DNA of 64,000 nucleotides, from the NCBI GenBank assembly GCA_023525715.1, contig CM042011.1, positions 59,799,354 through 59,863,353 of the forward strand. Direction: 5' to 3'. The translations under genes and the position numbers were made by a program. A model generated the notes under the pieces. It saw only the letters and a program-made list of their open reading frames with translations, was not told the origin of the DNA and did not search any database. This document shows, one piece after another, positions 41,673 to 54,299 of this stretch; the first letter of the stretch is position 1, and every line of letters starts with the position of its first letter. The DNA comes from Cichorium intybus. Its lineage: Eukaryota; Streptophyta; Magnoliopsida; Asterales; Asteraceae.

Positions 41673-42966
41673 CTACAACCCAAACATCAAATCAACAATT
41701 CTGGTGACGACTGATTTTGCAGGGGAGGCCATGGTTCCAGATTGAGAGGTGTTAGAATTACCGTTTGGAAGATAAGAACGAGTAGAAGCTTTGAAGGCGG
41801 TGGGCTCTGATGTTCTGGCGGTTGTTGGTGGTGGTAATGGCATGAACCCACCATGATTGTTTAGTTTATCAGTGAGGGCCTGGCGTTGCATTGGATCCAC
41901 TGGTTTCACTCCAATGATTAAGGCTCCGTTTAGTTGCATCCCGTTTTTACTTAGAGCCTTTTGAGAATCGAATCGACTCTGTATAATTAACAAAATATGA
42001 ATAAATTTGAACCAGAAGCAAGAATTGGTGAGAAGAGATGATGTTTGATAGTAAAGGAAGAGGAAATTACCTGATAAAGAATGTGCATCCAATTAGAATC
42101 TCTTGGACCTGGGACATGCTTGAGGATTACGCCACATTTTTCAAATTCCCGCAGTACTAGATTTGTGTCTGCTGGTGAAAACCTGCAAGTTGTGTTACTC
42201 CATTGATGAATACAAACATTGAACTGATACTTTGAGTATATGAGCCTTAGAAATAGATGTTTATGCCCTTTTATTTCAGTAGATGGTCAATAACAATATG
42301 TGTGGGATGAATAGAAGTAAGTTAAGAGATTTACCCATAGACAGTAACCCATTCTTCCTCATCAATCGTACCCACAGGCAAGGAATTCCTCTGAAGCTCC
42401 GGTCTAGCAACCTCCCTAGGTGGTGGCAATATAACCAAAGCGCCTGGCTGACGATGAACAACACCATCCATCGGAGAACCGGAACCAGAACCCTTTCCTT
42501 TGTCATCAGTTCCACCCTCAGTCCTCCCCCCTGCGGACCACCAACTCGAACTCCCGGCCGGACTCTGATTAGCCTGTGATTGTTGTTTCCCGAGCAACGC
42601 ATAGGAAGATGTGCTAGGGTTTGAATTAGGTGGGGATGATTTGTTGGGACTTGTAGAAAATAACTTTGCAGGTGTTCGGGCGGGAGTTCTAGGGTTAGAA
42701 TTAGGTTCTGGCGAACCAAGGGGATAGTCCTGGATCCCGGATTCTGGTGAGAAATCGGATCGGTCTTCGAGCGTGAACATGGGCGGTGGTGGTAGATCTG
42801 AGGTCGCGAAATTTTCACGCCATAGAGCCGAGACGGCGGCTGCTTGGCCAGGAGTTGTGAATTTACCGGATCCACTGCGACGGTTCGTAACAGGAGTGGC
42901 TAAATCATTGAAGAACAAGGATTGTCTACCGCTTGATTTCGGTGTCCTGTGAATACTTGAGCTCAT
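41673..42966 (-). CDS. NUP35: nuclear pore complex protein NUP35, 349 aa
   Basis: Three exons on the - strand: 42966-42335, 42182-42071 and 41978-41673, with GT-AG introns of 152 and 92 bp; the frame is continuous. The N-terminal half is disordered and Ser/Pro-rich but opens with plant-conserved motifs: RTPKSSGRQSLFF, FTTPGQAAAVSALWRENF and FTLEDRSDFSPESGI (residues 64-78). Residues about 203-285 form the Nup35-type RRM (MPPN) domain (EEEWVTVYGFSPADTNLVLR; GALIIGVKPVDPMQRQAL), which dimerises in known homologues. The C-terminus SVVTRIVDLMFGL fits the amphipathic membrane-binding helix of Nup53/Nup35. The protein belongs to the inner ring of the nuclear pore, where homologues bind Nup93, Nup155 and NDC1. 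Length is close to that of plant homologues and no defect is seen. Confidence 0.95.
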
Positions 42967-43560
42967 TTTCGCCTCTTCGATTGATGAAGAAGTTCAAACA
43001 AATACACAAATAGTTGGCAATCACAGGACGGCTGAAGCTTCTGACCTCCGGCCCCCCCGGCGTTCAAAAACCCTAGACGTTGGATTGTGGATGATTCAAA
43101 ATAAGGGTTTTGGGTTGTTTGGCTCGATTTTGAAGATGAAAAGTTATTCGATTAATATATTCATGTCCCGAAAAAATGAGGGGGAAATGGGAATTGTTCC
43201 AGGAAAAAACGCTAGGGTGGTCGTTAACTAATTTTCCTTTTTTACCATTGGAATAATAATTTTTCAAAATATGATATAGTTAACAGTAAATTACATTTTT
43301 GGTTTTAGTTTTCAAAAATCGAACATATTTATGTTCCTGTAGTATGTTTTTACAAACATGTTTGATTAGTTCGTCCGATAGACATAATTTTTTCTGATTA
43401 ATGGATGATAAAATTACTAATATACCCGTTATTTTATTTTTTAATTAATTTGTTTTAAAAATATATATCTCTTAACAGTTGTACGATCGTGGTAAGCATT
43501 GGTGGCTAATATTTATTATCAATATCAGTTGTATGACCTTGGTGAGCCTTGATGACTAAG
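42967..43560. other. NUP35 5' flank, then diverged minisatellite
   Basis: The NUP35 leader and proximal promoter lie next to 42966; a TATA-like AATATATTAAT read on the - strand is at about 43152-43162. From 43480 to 43560, and resuming at 44640-44695, about three diverged units of roughly 60 bp occur, with the core TTGTATGACCTTGGTGAGCC. The array is split by the element at 43561-44635. Confidence 0.55.
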
Positions 43561-44635
43561 GGGCTGTTTGTTTACCTCTTAATGGTTCAATTAAGAGGTT
43601 GGGCTCTGAATCGATAAGATTCAGAGTGTTTGGTTGGGCTTTTATTTGGCTCTGAACGGAACGTCATACCTCTTAATCGAGCAGATACCAAGTCATATCT
43701 GAATGACACAGAATGAGAAAAAAGTCACGCTTGCCCTTGCCTCCTTCCTTCCGTCGAAACTCCTGCTACACCCAAAAGATACGATTGCTGCCATAGATAA
43801 CGTTGATTTCCTGAACGAGAACAAAGTCATCTGATTTCCCCCAAAACCCTATCGAGTTCAAGCCTATTGTGCCCCATGGTCAATTCAAAACGTATGCAGA
43901 CGGCCAGACGTTGCCGCCATGGCTGACGCTACTTCAAATGTGGTTTCTCTCCGTCTCGATTTCAACCTAATTTGTACATCTATTTCGATTTTGATTACCT
44001 AAGTCTTAACAGTACCTTGAAAGTGATTTCAATTTTGACCAAATTGCCAACGGTACCTTGATCTTGACATTGCAGGTTTTAAGTTTCTAATTGCTTTTTT
44101 CTAATTAATTTTGTATATGTTCTTGAGATTCTTATTTGGAGTATATTCGGTTTCATTAATTTTGTATATGTTGTGGTTCTCATCTGAAAATTGGTTTGAA
44201 TTTGGTGAAATAGTAATGATTATCTTTGCTGAAATCGACTTTTTGATGTGTTTTTAGCTTAAATTGAGCTTTTGTTGCTGGAAATGGAGTTTATGTTGCT
44301 GAAATCAGTTTGTTCTTCCCGAAACCTGGTTGTTTTCCTAAAATTGCTTTATTGTTCTTGCTGAAAAATTGAAGAAGAAGCCTAGACAAAATTAGATAGC
44401 TGAATATTTGATGTTGAAATGGTTCTAGATATGATTTTGTTCTTCCTAACAAAAACAAATTACTGAATATATGTTAAAAGGGTAAAATTGTAATTTTTAT
44501 ACTTCAGCACAATCATTCAGATCTCTAAATAAACAGTATGCTTTCATTCAGATATAGTTTCATTCAGAGGCTATTAATCGTTCAGGCCTCTGTATAATTC
44601 AGATCTGAATCATTAAGATTTTACCAAACGGACCC
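43561..44635. mobile_element. non-autonomous hAT-like element, about 1.1 kb
   Basis: The left end GGGCTGTTTGTTTACCTCTT and the reverse complement of the right end (GGTCCGTTTGGTAAAATCTT) form TIRs that continue through AATGGTTCA/AATGATTCA and a subterminal CTCTGAATC-rich region. CTAAG flanks both sides (43556-43560 and 44636-44640); an 8-bp duplication typical of hAT is only partly preserved. No transposase frame is seen. It inserted inside a minisatellite unit. Confidence 0.75.
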
Positions 44636-44640
44636 TAAGA

Positions 44641-45061
44641 TTTATGATTGTTATTTGTTGTGTGACCGTGGTAAGCCTTAGTGGCTAAGAACCATGTGGA
44701 ATACGCAAACTTGAAGCATTAGCAGAACTTGAAATGTCTTGGCAATTCACCTTTTTCCAAATTAATTATGAAAAGATTTACATGCTTATATATGTGTTAA
44801 GGTTGATTTAATTTTCATAATTATATATTGTTGATACAAATTGTTTTGGTATGGTGATGTTATGTGTGTATAGTGATTGGGTTACTCACTAAGCATGCAG
44901 AGTTTACTGTTATTTGTGGTTGTGCCTTTCAAGACCAAGTTAACCCAATAAGGGTAAGGAGGTAACCAAGAGATATGAGAATTGTTAAATGAATGGTAAT
45001 GCCCAACTTGGATCATAGTATAGTATTAACATATACAATCCTTTTGATAACCATTTGTAAA
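44641..45061. other. noncoding repeat-like DNA flanking solo LTR
   Basis: Contains GTTACTCACTAAGCATGC near 44882, a phrase seen near the ends of plant Ty3/gypsy LTRs, so this is probably an older LTR remnant. No gene. Confidence 0.4.
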
Positions 45062-47331
45062 CTATGTGTGACACCCCTCGCTAGGAATTCATAGTTAAAA
45101 ACATTATTTATCATAAAAGTTATCATTAGTTCAAAATGAGTCTCATCATTGCGGAAAATATGGTCCCAAAACAACTAAAAAGTAGTTTAAAACGTTTAGC
45201 GAGGTAGTATCATAATCCAAGTACAAAGCATGGTTCAAATGGGCACACAAATCATGGTCTTCTAAAAGTCCTCGCCTCGTCACAAGCTCTTATTCAACCT
45301 GAGTACACATCCAAAACAGTTAAGCAATTGAAATCCCTAGTGAGTTACCCGGGGCTATCTCTTTGAGAGTGAAAGGTTAACCTTAACACCCGAGACACCC
45401 TCCAAAAATATATACATTTTATACATACACAAACTCATTTGAATGGTTTGAAAGTTTGCTCAAATAGATAGTATGAAATGCAGCATGATGCATGATGCAA
45501 CCATCCCACCCCATGTCAATCTCTTGGAAGTCCAACTCACCACAGTGGCACCTACCTAAGTTCACGAACAACAAGCACAAAGCATGTTATCCGATCCCCG
45601 TATAGGCTAAACTAGAACTAGTGGCCACCACACTAGTCCCATGAGGGTTAGCAAAACCCTCATGCGGTTCCCTGTTGTCGGGAACGATTTCCCTAAATCC
45701 GGGACAACAACTCGTTTGGGTTTTAACCCGTGATTTCCCTAAATTCGGGACAATCGTCTCATCTTTGTCACAAGGTTCATACGGTCCACCCCTCCTATAT
45801 GCAATGCATGTAGGAATGGTCAAACATCTTTCAAAAATCACATCAATATTTTCCTTGTAAAACATCTTTGAAAATAATTCTTTTAATGCCATGCATACAT
45901 AGAATTTATGCAATATTTAGCACATAAGGGTATGCATGGAAAAGAAATAAAACACATTCAAAAGTTAGAAGAAGGATGTGTACTCCCGGTAACTCACCTT
46001 CCTTAAGTTCCAAGAAAATGTCACTCTTTTGCTTCAACCTCAGTTACTCTTCTCCTACAAGATATAACATCCAACATTACTAGCAACTCTAAGGCTATTT
46101 AACTTCACTAAATAGATGTAAAATATTAGTTAAACATGTCCTAGGAGTTTACTTGAACATTAGAACCAACATCCCAACCCTTAAAGCTCAGAACTCAACA
46201 TTTCGGGACTGTTCAGGCTGACACGGGCCGTGTTCCTCATAACACGGGCCATGTTCTGCTTAACAGAGGGTTTTACAGACATCCTGACATGGGCCGTGTT
46301 TCCCCCAACCCGGGCCGTGTTCTGAGCACTGTAACTTCCGATTTTTGGTCATTTTCTCCCTTATTTTGGTCCAATTCAAGGTCTAATACAACCCCAATCT
46401 TCCATGAATCAAAAGGGCATTATTCCTACCTAAATTACCCATCATTTGGTCCAAACAAATCATCCTATAACATATCCAAACTCAAATCCATGCTATAATC
46501 CCAAATTTACTTCATAAGCCTAGATCAAGGAATATCCAATTCCACTCAAACAATTGATCAACAATTCAAAGGGTTCCTTCTTCCATTGATTAAAAATCAC
46601 TAGGAACTCACTTAGACTTATCATATAACACATTTAAGACGTAAGTTGATTCAATCACCAAGGTTTCACCCGTTGATGGGTTTTCCCCAAATATTAGGGT
46701 TTATGTGAATCATTAAGCATTCTAAATGATCCTCCAAGCCTAAGACAACCAAATTGTGAAGAGATAATTACTATAATCCATAATATACACCTTTGGGATC
46801 ATAGAATTCATCTCCCCCAACTATGGAATTCGAAATTGAACTTAATCTACCCAAAATGGTGGGTTTCTAACATGGAGATTAGATTTCTTACCTCAAATAT
46901 TCAATTGATGGATGTAAACCACTTAGATCTTGCTAAGATCAAGCTTCTCCCCTTGAATCTCCTGAAAATCGCCTCTTCTCCCTTTCTCTCTCTCAAAAAC
47001 ATGATCTACAAGAGAAATGGGGGTTTTTCCCCAACTTAAACTCCCACCTTTTCAGTTTTTGCAAACTAGTCCCTCCAGAACTTAAGTTATCACATATTTG
47101 CACTAGAAGTCCTTCCCCACCACTTCTAAAATACTTCTTACAAATCAAGTCCTTCTTCTAGAACCCCATATGGTGAGTTTCTATTTATACCCTTATTAAG
47201 TCAATCTAGGCTAGATACTTCTTAAAATAAACATTTTAATTAAATTTGACGTAAGTTAATTATTATGATTATTTAATTTATTATTTTTATTCATTAAATT
47301 ATTTTCCCTAGATAGAGGATGTTACACTATG
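45062..47331 (-). mobile_element. solo LTR (2.26 kb) with CTATG target duplication
   Basis: Read on the - strand, it runs from TGTAACATCC (47326) to CGAGGGGTGTCACA (45067), flanked by CTATG at 45062-45066 and 47327-47331. There is no internal retroelement sequence. It shares the start TGTAACATCC, a GGGTAACTCACTAGG-type tract (45338-45352), an ACCTCGCTA motif near the 3' end and palindromic ACACGGGCCGTGTT words (46221-46325) with the solo LTR at 23761-26777. These indicate a related family in the opposite orientation. Confidence 0.9.
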
Positions 47332-48131
47332 TGTTAACATTACTGTACATAAGATTGTTTTGTAACTTGAACTTTTTAAGGGGTGTACCTTGTATTAATT
47401 TGTATAGTATTACAAGTTGGTATAAATCCTTGGTTTAGGAGATTAAGTGTCAAGAAGTAGATACTTGAGCTTAAACAAGGACGAGCATAACTTTAATAGG
47501 TAGGACATATAAGGTTGTAAGTAGTATACCAGACAATGTTGCTGAATGCATGATAATCAATTATTAGTATGATATTACAAATTTACCGTGGTTTGTTGTG
47601 AAATTTATAATTAATTATTATACGGGGTTAACCAAAGAGTCACTATATACATTAGCGGGAACAACATGTGCCGACTTTATAGTAAGAGTTGAGAATATGT
47701 AATTGGCGGGGCTGGCGTGATTTTAGATCCTCAGATGGAGTATATATTTGAGTTAAAGCAATAATAAAATATATACAATGATGGTCATAATGTTTTTGGA
47801 AACCATGAGTTAGAAGACCCGTTAGAAACATAGTAGGTGACTTTGTATGAGAGGTTTAAATTAATAGAACCTCAAACATTTTACATGATACTTAATGCTA
47901 TTTAAAATGTATTTTTGGATGGATAAAGAATATATATGTGGAGTATTATGTTGTGAGAATACAAGTAGTAGAACATTGCCTGACTGTAACAAGGGTTGTT
48001 AAATAACTTTTGAGGTAAGATTTATGTAACTGAACTTATTTGGGATTAACAATGATCACATACAACCAAATACAAAGGCATGCATGCCTAATATCGAAAC
48101 CAAAGAAAGGTCTTGAGTTGAGTGTGGGTTC
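47332..48131. other. noncoding DNA upstream of hAT relic
   Basis: No gene seen. The left terminal inverted repeat expected for the hAT element downstream was searched for by eye and not found. Confidence 0.45.
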
Positions 48132-50408
48132 ATGCCATGTAATGTCACACATGCAAATGGTTTGGATGATGAACATGAGCAATTTGTTCCGCCTTTAGAT
48201 ATTTTTGATCCTACAAATTGGGAAAATATTGACAATAAGTTAAGAGATATTTTAATTGAAAAATGGCCAATGAGGGAATCGAATAATTATGTGTATCCTA
48301 AAGATAATACATCTAGACATTTTTCTTATGCTTCTTATACTAGAATATTAAATAATGGAGAGACGAGTGATCGGAAGTGGCTAGTTTACTCAAAAAAAGC
48401 TAATAAAATGTATTGTTTTTGTTGTAAGTTGTTTAAACCTAATAACTATAATATCAAGATTTATTTTGCGAACGATGGATTTAATGATTGGAAACACCTT
48501 TTTGATAGACTTAAAGAACATGAAAGTAGTGCCTAACATTTTATATACATAGATTCTTGGGATGAACTTAAAGTTAGATTGAATAATAATAAAACTATTG
48601 ATAAAGATTTACAACGTAAAATTATAATCGAAAAAGAGCGTTGGAAACAAGTTTTGATAAGAATCATTGCGGTCGTTAGATATTTATTAAAATACAAATT
48701 GGCTTTTCGAGGTTGTAAAGACAAACTTTTTTAAGATTATAATGGTAATTTTCTAGGAGCAATTAAAATGATGACAGAATTTGACGTTGTAATGCAAGAA
48801 CATTTTAGACGTATATAAAATCAAGAATTTCATCATCATTATTTAGGGCATAAAATTCAAAATGAACTAATATCTATGTTAGCTCAAAGTGTAAGAAATT
48901 ATATAATTAAAATTATTAAAGAAGCAAAATATTATTTTATAATTCTTGATTGTACTCCCGATGTTAGCCATAAAGAATAAATGACTTTTATTATTCGTTG
49001 TGTGAACATGTCTAGTAAGAAATTGAAAGTAGAAGAATATTTTTTAGAATTTTTAATAGTGGAAAATACTTCCGGTTTAGGACTTTTCAATAAGTTAATA
49101 GATGCAATTAAATCATTTGGTCTTAATATTGATGATATAAGAGGTCAAGGTTATGATAATGGTTCTAACATAAAAGAAAAACACAAAGGGGTTAAAAAAC
49201 TATTACTTGAAATTAATCCAAGAGCCTTATTTATGCCTTGTGCTTGTCATAGTCTTAACCTTATGGTTAGTGATATGGCACATGCTTGTGTTAAAGTTTA
49301 ATCATTTTTTGGTGTTTTGCAACGTATACTTGTATTATTTTCGGGTTCTACCAAAAGATGGAAAATATTACTTGATAATGTTTCTAATTTAACTGTTAAA
49401 TCATTATGTAACACACGTTGGGAGAGTCGAATTAAAAGTGTAAGAGCTATTAGATATCAAGCTCTCCAAATAATAAAAGCATTGATAGCATTATCTAAAT
49501 CAAGTGAGGACCTAAAATCAAAAAGTGAAGCCCAAAGTTTAGCTAAAGCTATTCAAAAATATGAATTTTCACTTGGTATGGTGATTTGGTATGATATTTT
49601 ATTTGCTATTAATAAGGTTACTAAAAAGTTGCAAATTAAAACTATGTGTATTGATGCCACTATTGATTTATTAAAATATATAATGATATTTTTTAAAAAG
49701 TATAGAAATGAAGGATTTTACACTAGTATAGGAAATGTTAACGCTATTGCAATTGAGATGAGTATTAAACCTACATTTCCAAAAAAACGTCAAATCACTA
49801 AAATGAAACAAGTTGATGAAACTACTATTGAACATGAATTTGAACCTCCTGAAGAATCTTTTAGAATTGAGTATTTTACATATGGTGTTGACGTTGAAAG
49901 TAATTCATCAGATGCTAGATTTGAGCAATTAACAAATTTTAAAAATATTTTTGGTTTTTTATATGACTCGAAAAAACTAAAATCATTAGATGACAATGAA
50001 GTTAAAAAGTGTTGTACCAATTTTGCAAATAGTTTTTCTCATAATAACTTATGTGATGTGGACCTAAATGATTTTATTTCGGAACTCAAAGTGTTGCAAA
50101 CGATTTTGCCAAATCGACATATGTCCGCGATTGAAATTTTAGAGTTTGTTAAATATAAAGATAGTTATCCAAATGTTGTCATTGCATATCGAATTTTATT
50201 AACTATGTCTGTTACAGTAGCATTAGCAGAAAGAAGTTTTTCAAAATTAAAATTATTAAAAAACTATTTGAGATCATCAATGTCATAAGAAATATTGAAT
50301 GGTTTGGCTACATTATGCATGGAGAAAGATATGTTAGACAATATTGATGTTGATACCATTATTAATTATTTTGCCTCTAAAAAGGCTCGAAAATGTAAGT
50401 TTCAATAG
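48132..50408 (+). pseudogene. hAT transposase relic (DUF4371 / TTF-finger type)
   Basis: A single reading frame spans 48132-50408 (758 codons to the final TAG) without a detected frameshift, but it is cut by TAA codons at 48534, 48732, 48816, 48978, 49299 and 50286. Domains in order: a TTF-type zinc finger (KWLVYSKKANKMYCFCCKLF, around codons 77-100), a DUF4371-like catalytic part ([32 protein letters not shown], with the Asp in [22 protein letters not shown]) and the C-terminal hAT dimerisation region (VALAERSFSKLKLLKNYLRS). Such enzymes cut and paste hAT DNA transposons. The nonsense codons make this copy dead. A start at 48132 is the first ATG in frame and is a convention only. Confidence 0.9.
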
Positions 50409-50611
50409 TTTTTTTATTTTTTATTTTTGCTATTTTTATGTATTTTGTGTAGTTGTTAGGTTGTTTAGCACATGGGCGTTTTCCCCATGGCCTTTTTTTC
50501 ATAGGTGGGGAGTCGCTAGCCTGCTATTGTACTGCTTTTTTAATTAATAAAAAACTTAGAAGGTACCGCCCTCCTTTATTAAAAAAAATATCGCATGGGG
50601 CCTCAATTTTT

Positions 50612-50651
50612 TATTTCGCCCCGGGCCTCAAATCGGCTTGGAACGGCCCTG
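50612..50651 (+). repeat. right terminal inverted repeat of hAT element
   Basis: The sequence reads outward to CGGCTTGGAACGGCCCTG. Its reverse complement CAGGGCCGTTCC, then GAGGCCCGGGGCGA, is typical of termini of DUF4371-type hAT elements. No matching left terminus is visible, so the 8-bp duplication cannot be checked. Confidence 0.7.
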
Positions 50652-50870
50652 CCATAGGATACCCTTGAATTGCAGGAGGGTTACGTTTTCTGCCTCCGAA
50701 TCTTGAAATCTTGAAATCGCTTTGTCGCTATCTCGCTTCAGTCTCTCTATCTTGTAATCTCTCTTTCCCGCTATCTCGATTTTTGATCAAATTATACACA
50801 AAACTGCTACAAAGTGAAAAGGGAGTGGTATGTTGAAATAGGGAGAGATATCTATAGGCGATGGTGGTTT

Positions 50871-50895
50871 AGAGAGAGAGAGAGAGAGAGAGAGA
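50871..50895. repeat. (GA)n microsatellite
   Basis: About 25 bp of alternating A and G. Confidence 0.95.
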
Positions 50896-50999
50896 ACGGT
50901 AGGGTGTGGTTCGAAGGGGGTTGGGGTGGGTTTTTTATTAATATAAAATCTTTAAAAAATATATTAAAAATTAAAAAGAAAAATAAATGAAAAGAGTAA

Positions 51000-51195
51000 A
51001 CTTGATAAATGGTCCCTGTTATGGAAAAGACTATCCCGCCCTCATATTTTATGCACTTAACTGTCAATAGTTAACAGAGGGACCATTTATGAAAAGTTTT
51101 CAAACCGCAGGGACTATCCTTGAGAGTTTTAAAAGTTAGGGACTAAAGTTGATATTCTGTGAAACCATAGAGACCATTTATGAAGTTTTGTCTTT
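51000..51195. mobile_element. small inverted-repeat element (GGTCCCT ends)
   Basis: The left CTTGATAAATGGTCCCTGTT and the reverse complement of the right (CTTCATAAATGGTCTCTATG) are inverted copies about 195 bp apart. An internal GAGGGACCATTTATGAA repeats the end motif. This resembles widespread plant MITEs. The target duplication is unresolved. Confidence 0.6.
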
Positions 51196-52863
51196 AATTT
51201 TTTCATACCTCTTATTTTTTAGATGTCTCCTATGTATATCTCTTAAATCCCAATTTGTTTAAAAAGGTTAATTATCTTTGGGCTTATGTATTTAATAAAA
51301 GATATTTCTTTTATAGAAAGAATTTTATTTGGCTATTTCAACTAGCCAACATGAGGGGGCTTTCAACATGTATGGGTTAAGGGTCTGTGAGTGGAGGCTA
51401 CAATTTCTCTTCCAAGTTGAGAAGTGAGCCATGTCAAATTAAGGACACTTGGATTCAGGGAAGTCATTGTTAAACAATAGGGATATGATAACTTGATGGG
51501 CTTAGGTACCAATATCATATAAGTTTGTCGGGATCAATAAGTAAAGATTTCTCATTCTCTAATACCATTTGTTAGGTCTAAATATATAGAATATGACAAT
51601 TTGATAGTTTTTGAAACTTTAAAACTTAATATGATGCCATAAGATATTTATGAATGCTTTATTGTTACTAAGATAAAAGCTTCAAATGAGTTAACAAATG
51701 TGATAAGTAAACTCACACTTGTTTATATAATCGACTTACAAAATGAGAAACACTAATCTTATCTTAACAAAATCATCACAAAGAAGAAGTTTCATCTCTC
51801 TATCTAAGTTAAAGCAATGGATATACAATTGTGAAAACTCACTAAAGATCGATAGGATCAGAACCATGGTGGAAAAATGTTAGGGATAAAGTACTTTAGT
51901 GTTCTAAAAAAGGTTGTTAGCTGTAGACAATACAATACACAAAACACCATTTGTTATATTCAAATATGTTATACATCCATCACACATTCGATTTTTAATA
52001 ATCTTGTGTTAAAAAGTAATTCAATCCTACGAACATGTCACCTATTTAATGTAATTAAGTCCGTGCAACATCTATGATTAAAAAATTATTCACAAGATTT
52101 GTGACCTCCACTAGTTGGTACTACTTGGTGTTTTAAACTTCTTCAATATGATCAGCTTGTGTCTTCAATCTTCAACACAATGCATGATTATATTTGACAA
52201 ACAAACAAACAAACACTAATACATATTTTAAGTATATGGCTAAGCTAACCAAATTCGAATAATTTCGAAAAAACAAAACATTGTCCGAAAATTGGATGCC
52301 ACAGAGCCTAATATTGATGAAGATTTCGTTAGACTTTTAGTTTATTGTTTTTTTTACAATAAAACAACTTATTACTAAGGTTGTCTCCATCACTGAACAC
52401 AGCCACCCAAAACATAAAAAATATATTGGATAAAAATTAAAAAAAAAAAAGTAATTAAACGAGTCGTGTGCACGACTAAAACTAACACTTGGTTAGGGCA
52501 CTATTCTCTTCCACCATGCCATCATATTATTAGAGGCGTAGTTAAAGTTTATGTATAAAACAGATTTAGTTATTAATTATATTTGTAATTATCTCAAAAT
52601 ATAAATAAAATACACTAAAATCCATGATTTTTTCTATAGAGATCAATATTGCTATAGTTACATGATATAGCGAGTTTTTATAAATTAAAACTAAATATTT
52701 CAAAAATTAATGAAATCTTAGCTTTTCTAAAAATAAAATTATTTGTTATATTTTTTACACTGTTAAAAGTAATAAAAGCTGATTATAATAAAAAATTAAG
52801 TTTAAATGAAATATTAGGTTGGTTTGGATTAGGAATGAACCAACAAAAATTAGAATATGTGAG

Positions 52864-52971
<108 letters not shown>

Positions 52972-54299
52972 GAATGAGAGTGACGATATTTTTAAAATAA
53001 AATCACTAATCAAGATAGTCAAAGTGTCATCATCAAATCCATTGCACATTTTGAGACCAAGAAATAAGGAAACATTAAGATTAGGCCATACGGAGTGGGT
53101 CAAGATTTTGTTGGCGGCATCTTAGGAGGCAACCATTGCCGCCAGCAAACACCATGCCACATAATAAATGGGGCATATCAAACTTTTTAATTTTGATGTT
53201 TAAAGAGCACTGATTTATTTAATTAATGTATAATAATATGTTCATTTTTAACATTCAAAACCCCACAAATATAAAAATAACAATTAATGTATCTTGTCAT
53301 TCAATATCTCCTATCTTGATCCCAATCAAATATAGTTACTATTAATAAATTAATGTATGTTGTAGTTCATTTTGAGGTATTATCTATTTTAATCTCTTAG
53401 AAATGTTGTTAGATGTTAACATCAAGTTCGTCTAAAATTCCTATAATTTAGTGTTTTGTAATGCATAATCGTATAAGCATCATGTTTCCTATTTTAAAAT
53501 CTAGCATTTGTGGTGTTCTAAACTAATACTTATGTATATTGGATAAAGTCATATTTGGTTAGAAGTAGGATTGGAGTAAAGCAAATGCAAATTCAAAAAA
53601 AAAGTCTTATCTTCCCTGTTCTCTCAGCCGCAAACAGAGCAATAAAGTAAAATAAATTTGGCAAATGACACAAGTCAATAACTTGAGAAATATATATTCT
53701 TTGGGCCGGGCCTTTAAACAATAAGTTCGATTAACATGAAAGAAGTCAAGAAAAACAATTAAATGGGTTTACAACAAGATATAATTTATAATATTTGAAT
53801 CAAAATTAGATAAGTTAGGTGGGCTCAACACCTGCCTGCCCCTCTACTGTCTCCGCCGGTGGTCATAACAGCGGCAAGCTTTTGGCAGCACCCCTCAACG
53901 GCGAGTTTATATTGTTCTCTCTCTCCTTATTGTCTCTCTTCTCTTCCACTTCTCTTCTCCTCTCTTGTTGTCAGCAACCATTCCCCGCTGATTTCTTCCT
54001 TTCTTCTTTCCTTAAAAAACCCAACCTCCAAGTTGATGTGGAGTGGATGCCGGCGGCACCACTCCGCATAGCCTTATGGATCAAAAAGTTTGCCCACCAT
54101 GTATAAATATTAATTCAAGTTTATGTTTTTACATCATCATTTTTACAAGTATGCCTTAATCCTCTCAAATGACTTTTATTACAACAAAATCAACACTTAG
54201 GAGTTTCTTGAATGTCTAGGAACTTATACCCAACTTTTGGACCTTTTTATATAGAACGTATGATATTACTACAACTAGTAAGACTCTATGAAAAGTTAC

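Noticed and set aside
42276..42875. 199-codon frame overlapping NUP35 exon 1
   Set aside because: It is an alternative frame of the same exon without motif content; the NUP35 frame has conserved motifs and correct splicing.
47332..48131. Left terminus of the hAT element
   Set aside because: No CAGGGCCG-like inverted copy of the right end was found by eye.
48132..50408. Recoding of TAA as an explanation for six in-frame stops
   Set aside because: Nuclear plant genes nearby use the standard code; ordinary nonsense decay is sufficient.
53819..54106. 95-codon Ser/Leu-rich frame
   Set aside because: No homology-like motifs, no gene structure around it; composition resembles chance in a C/T-rich stretch.
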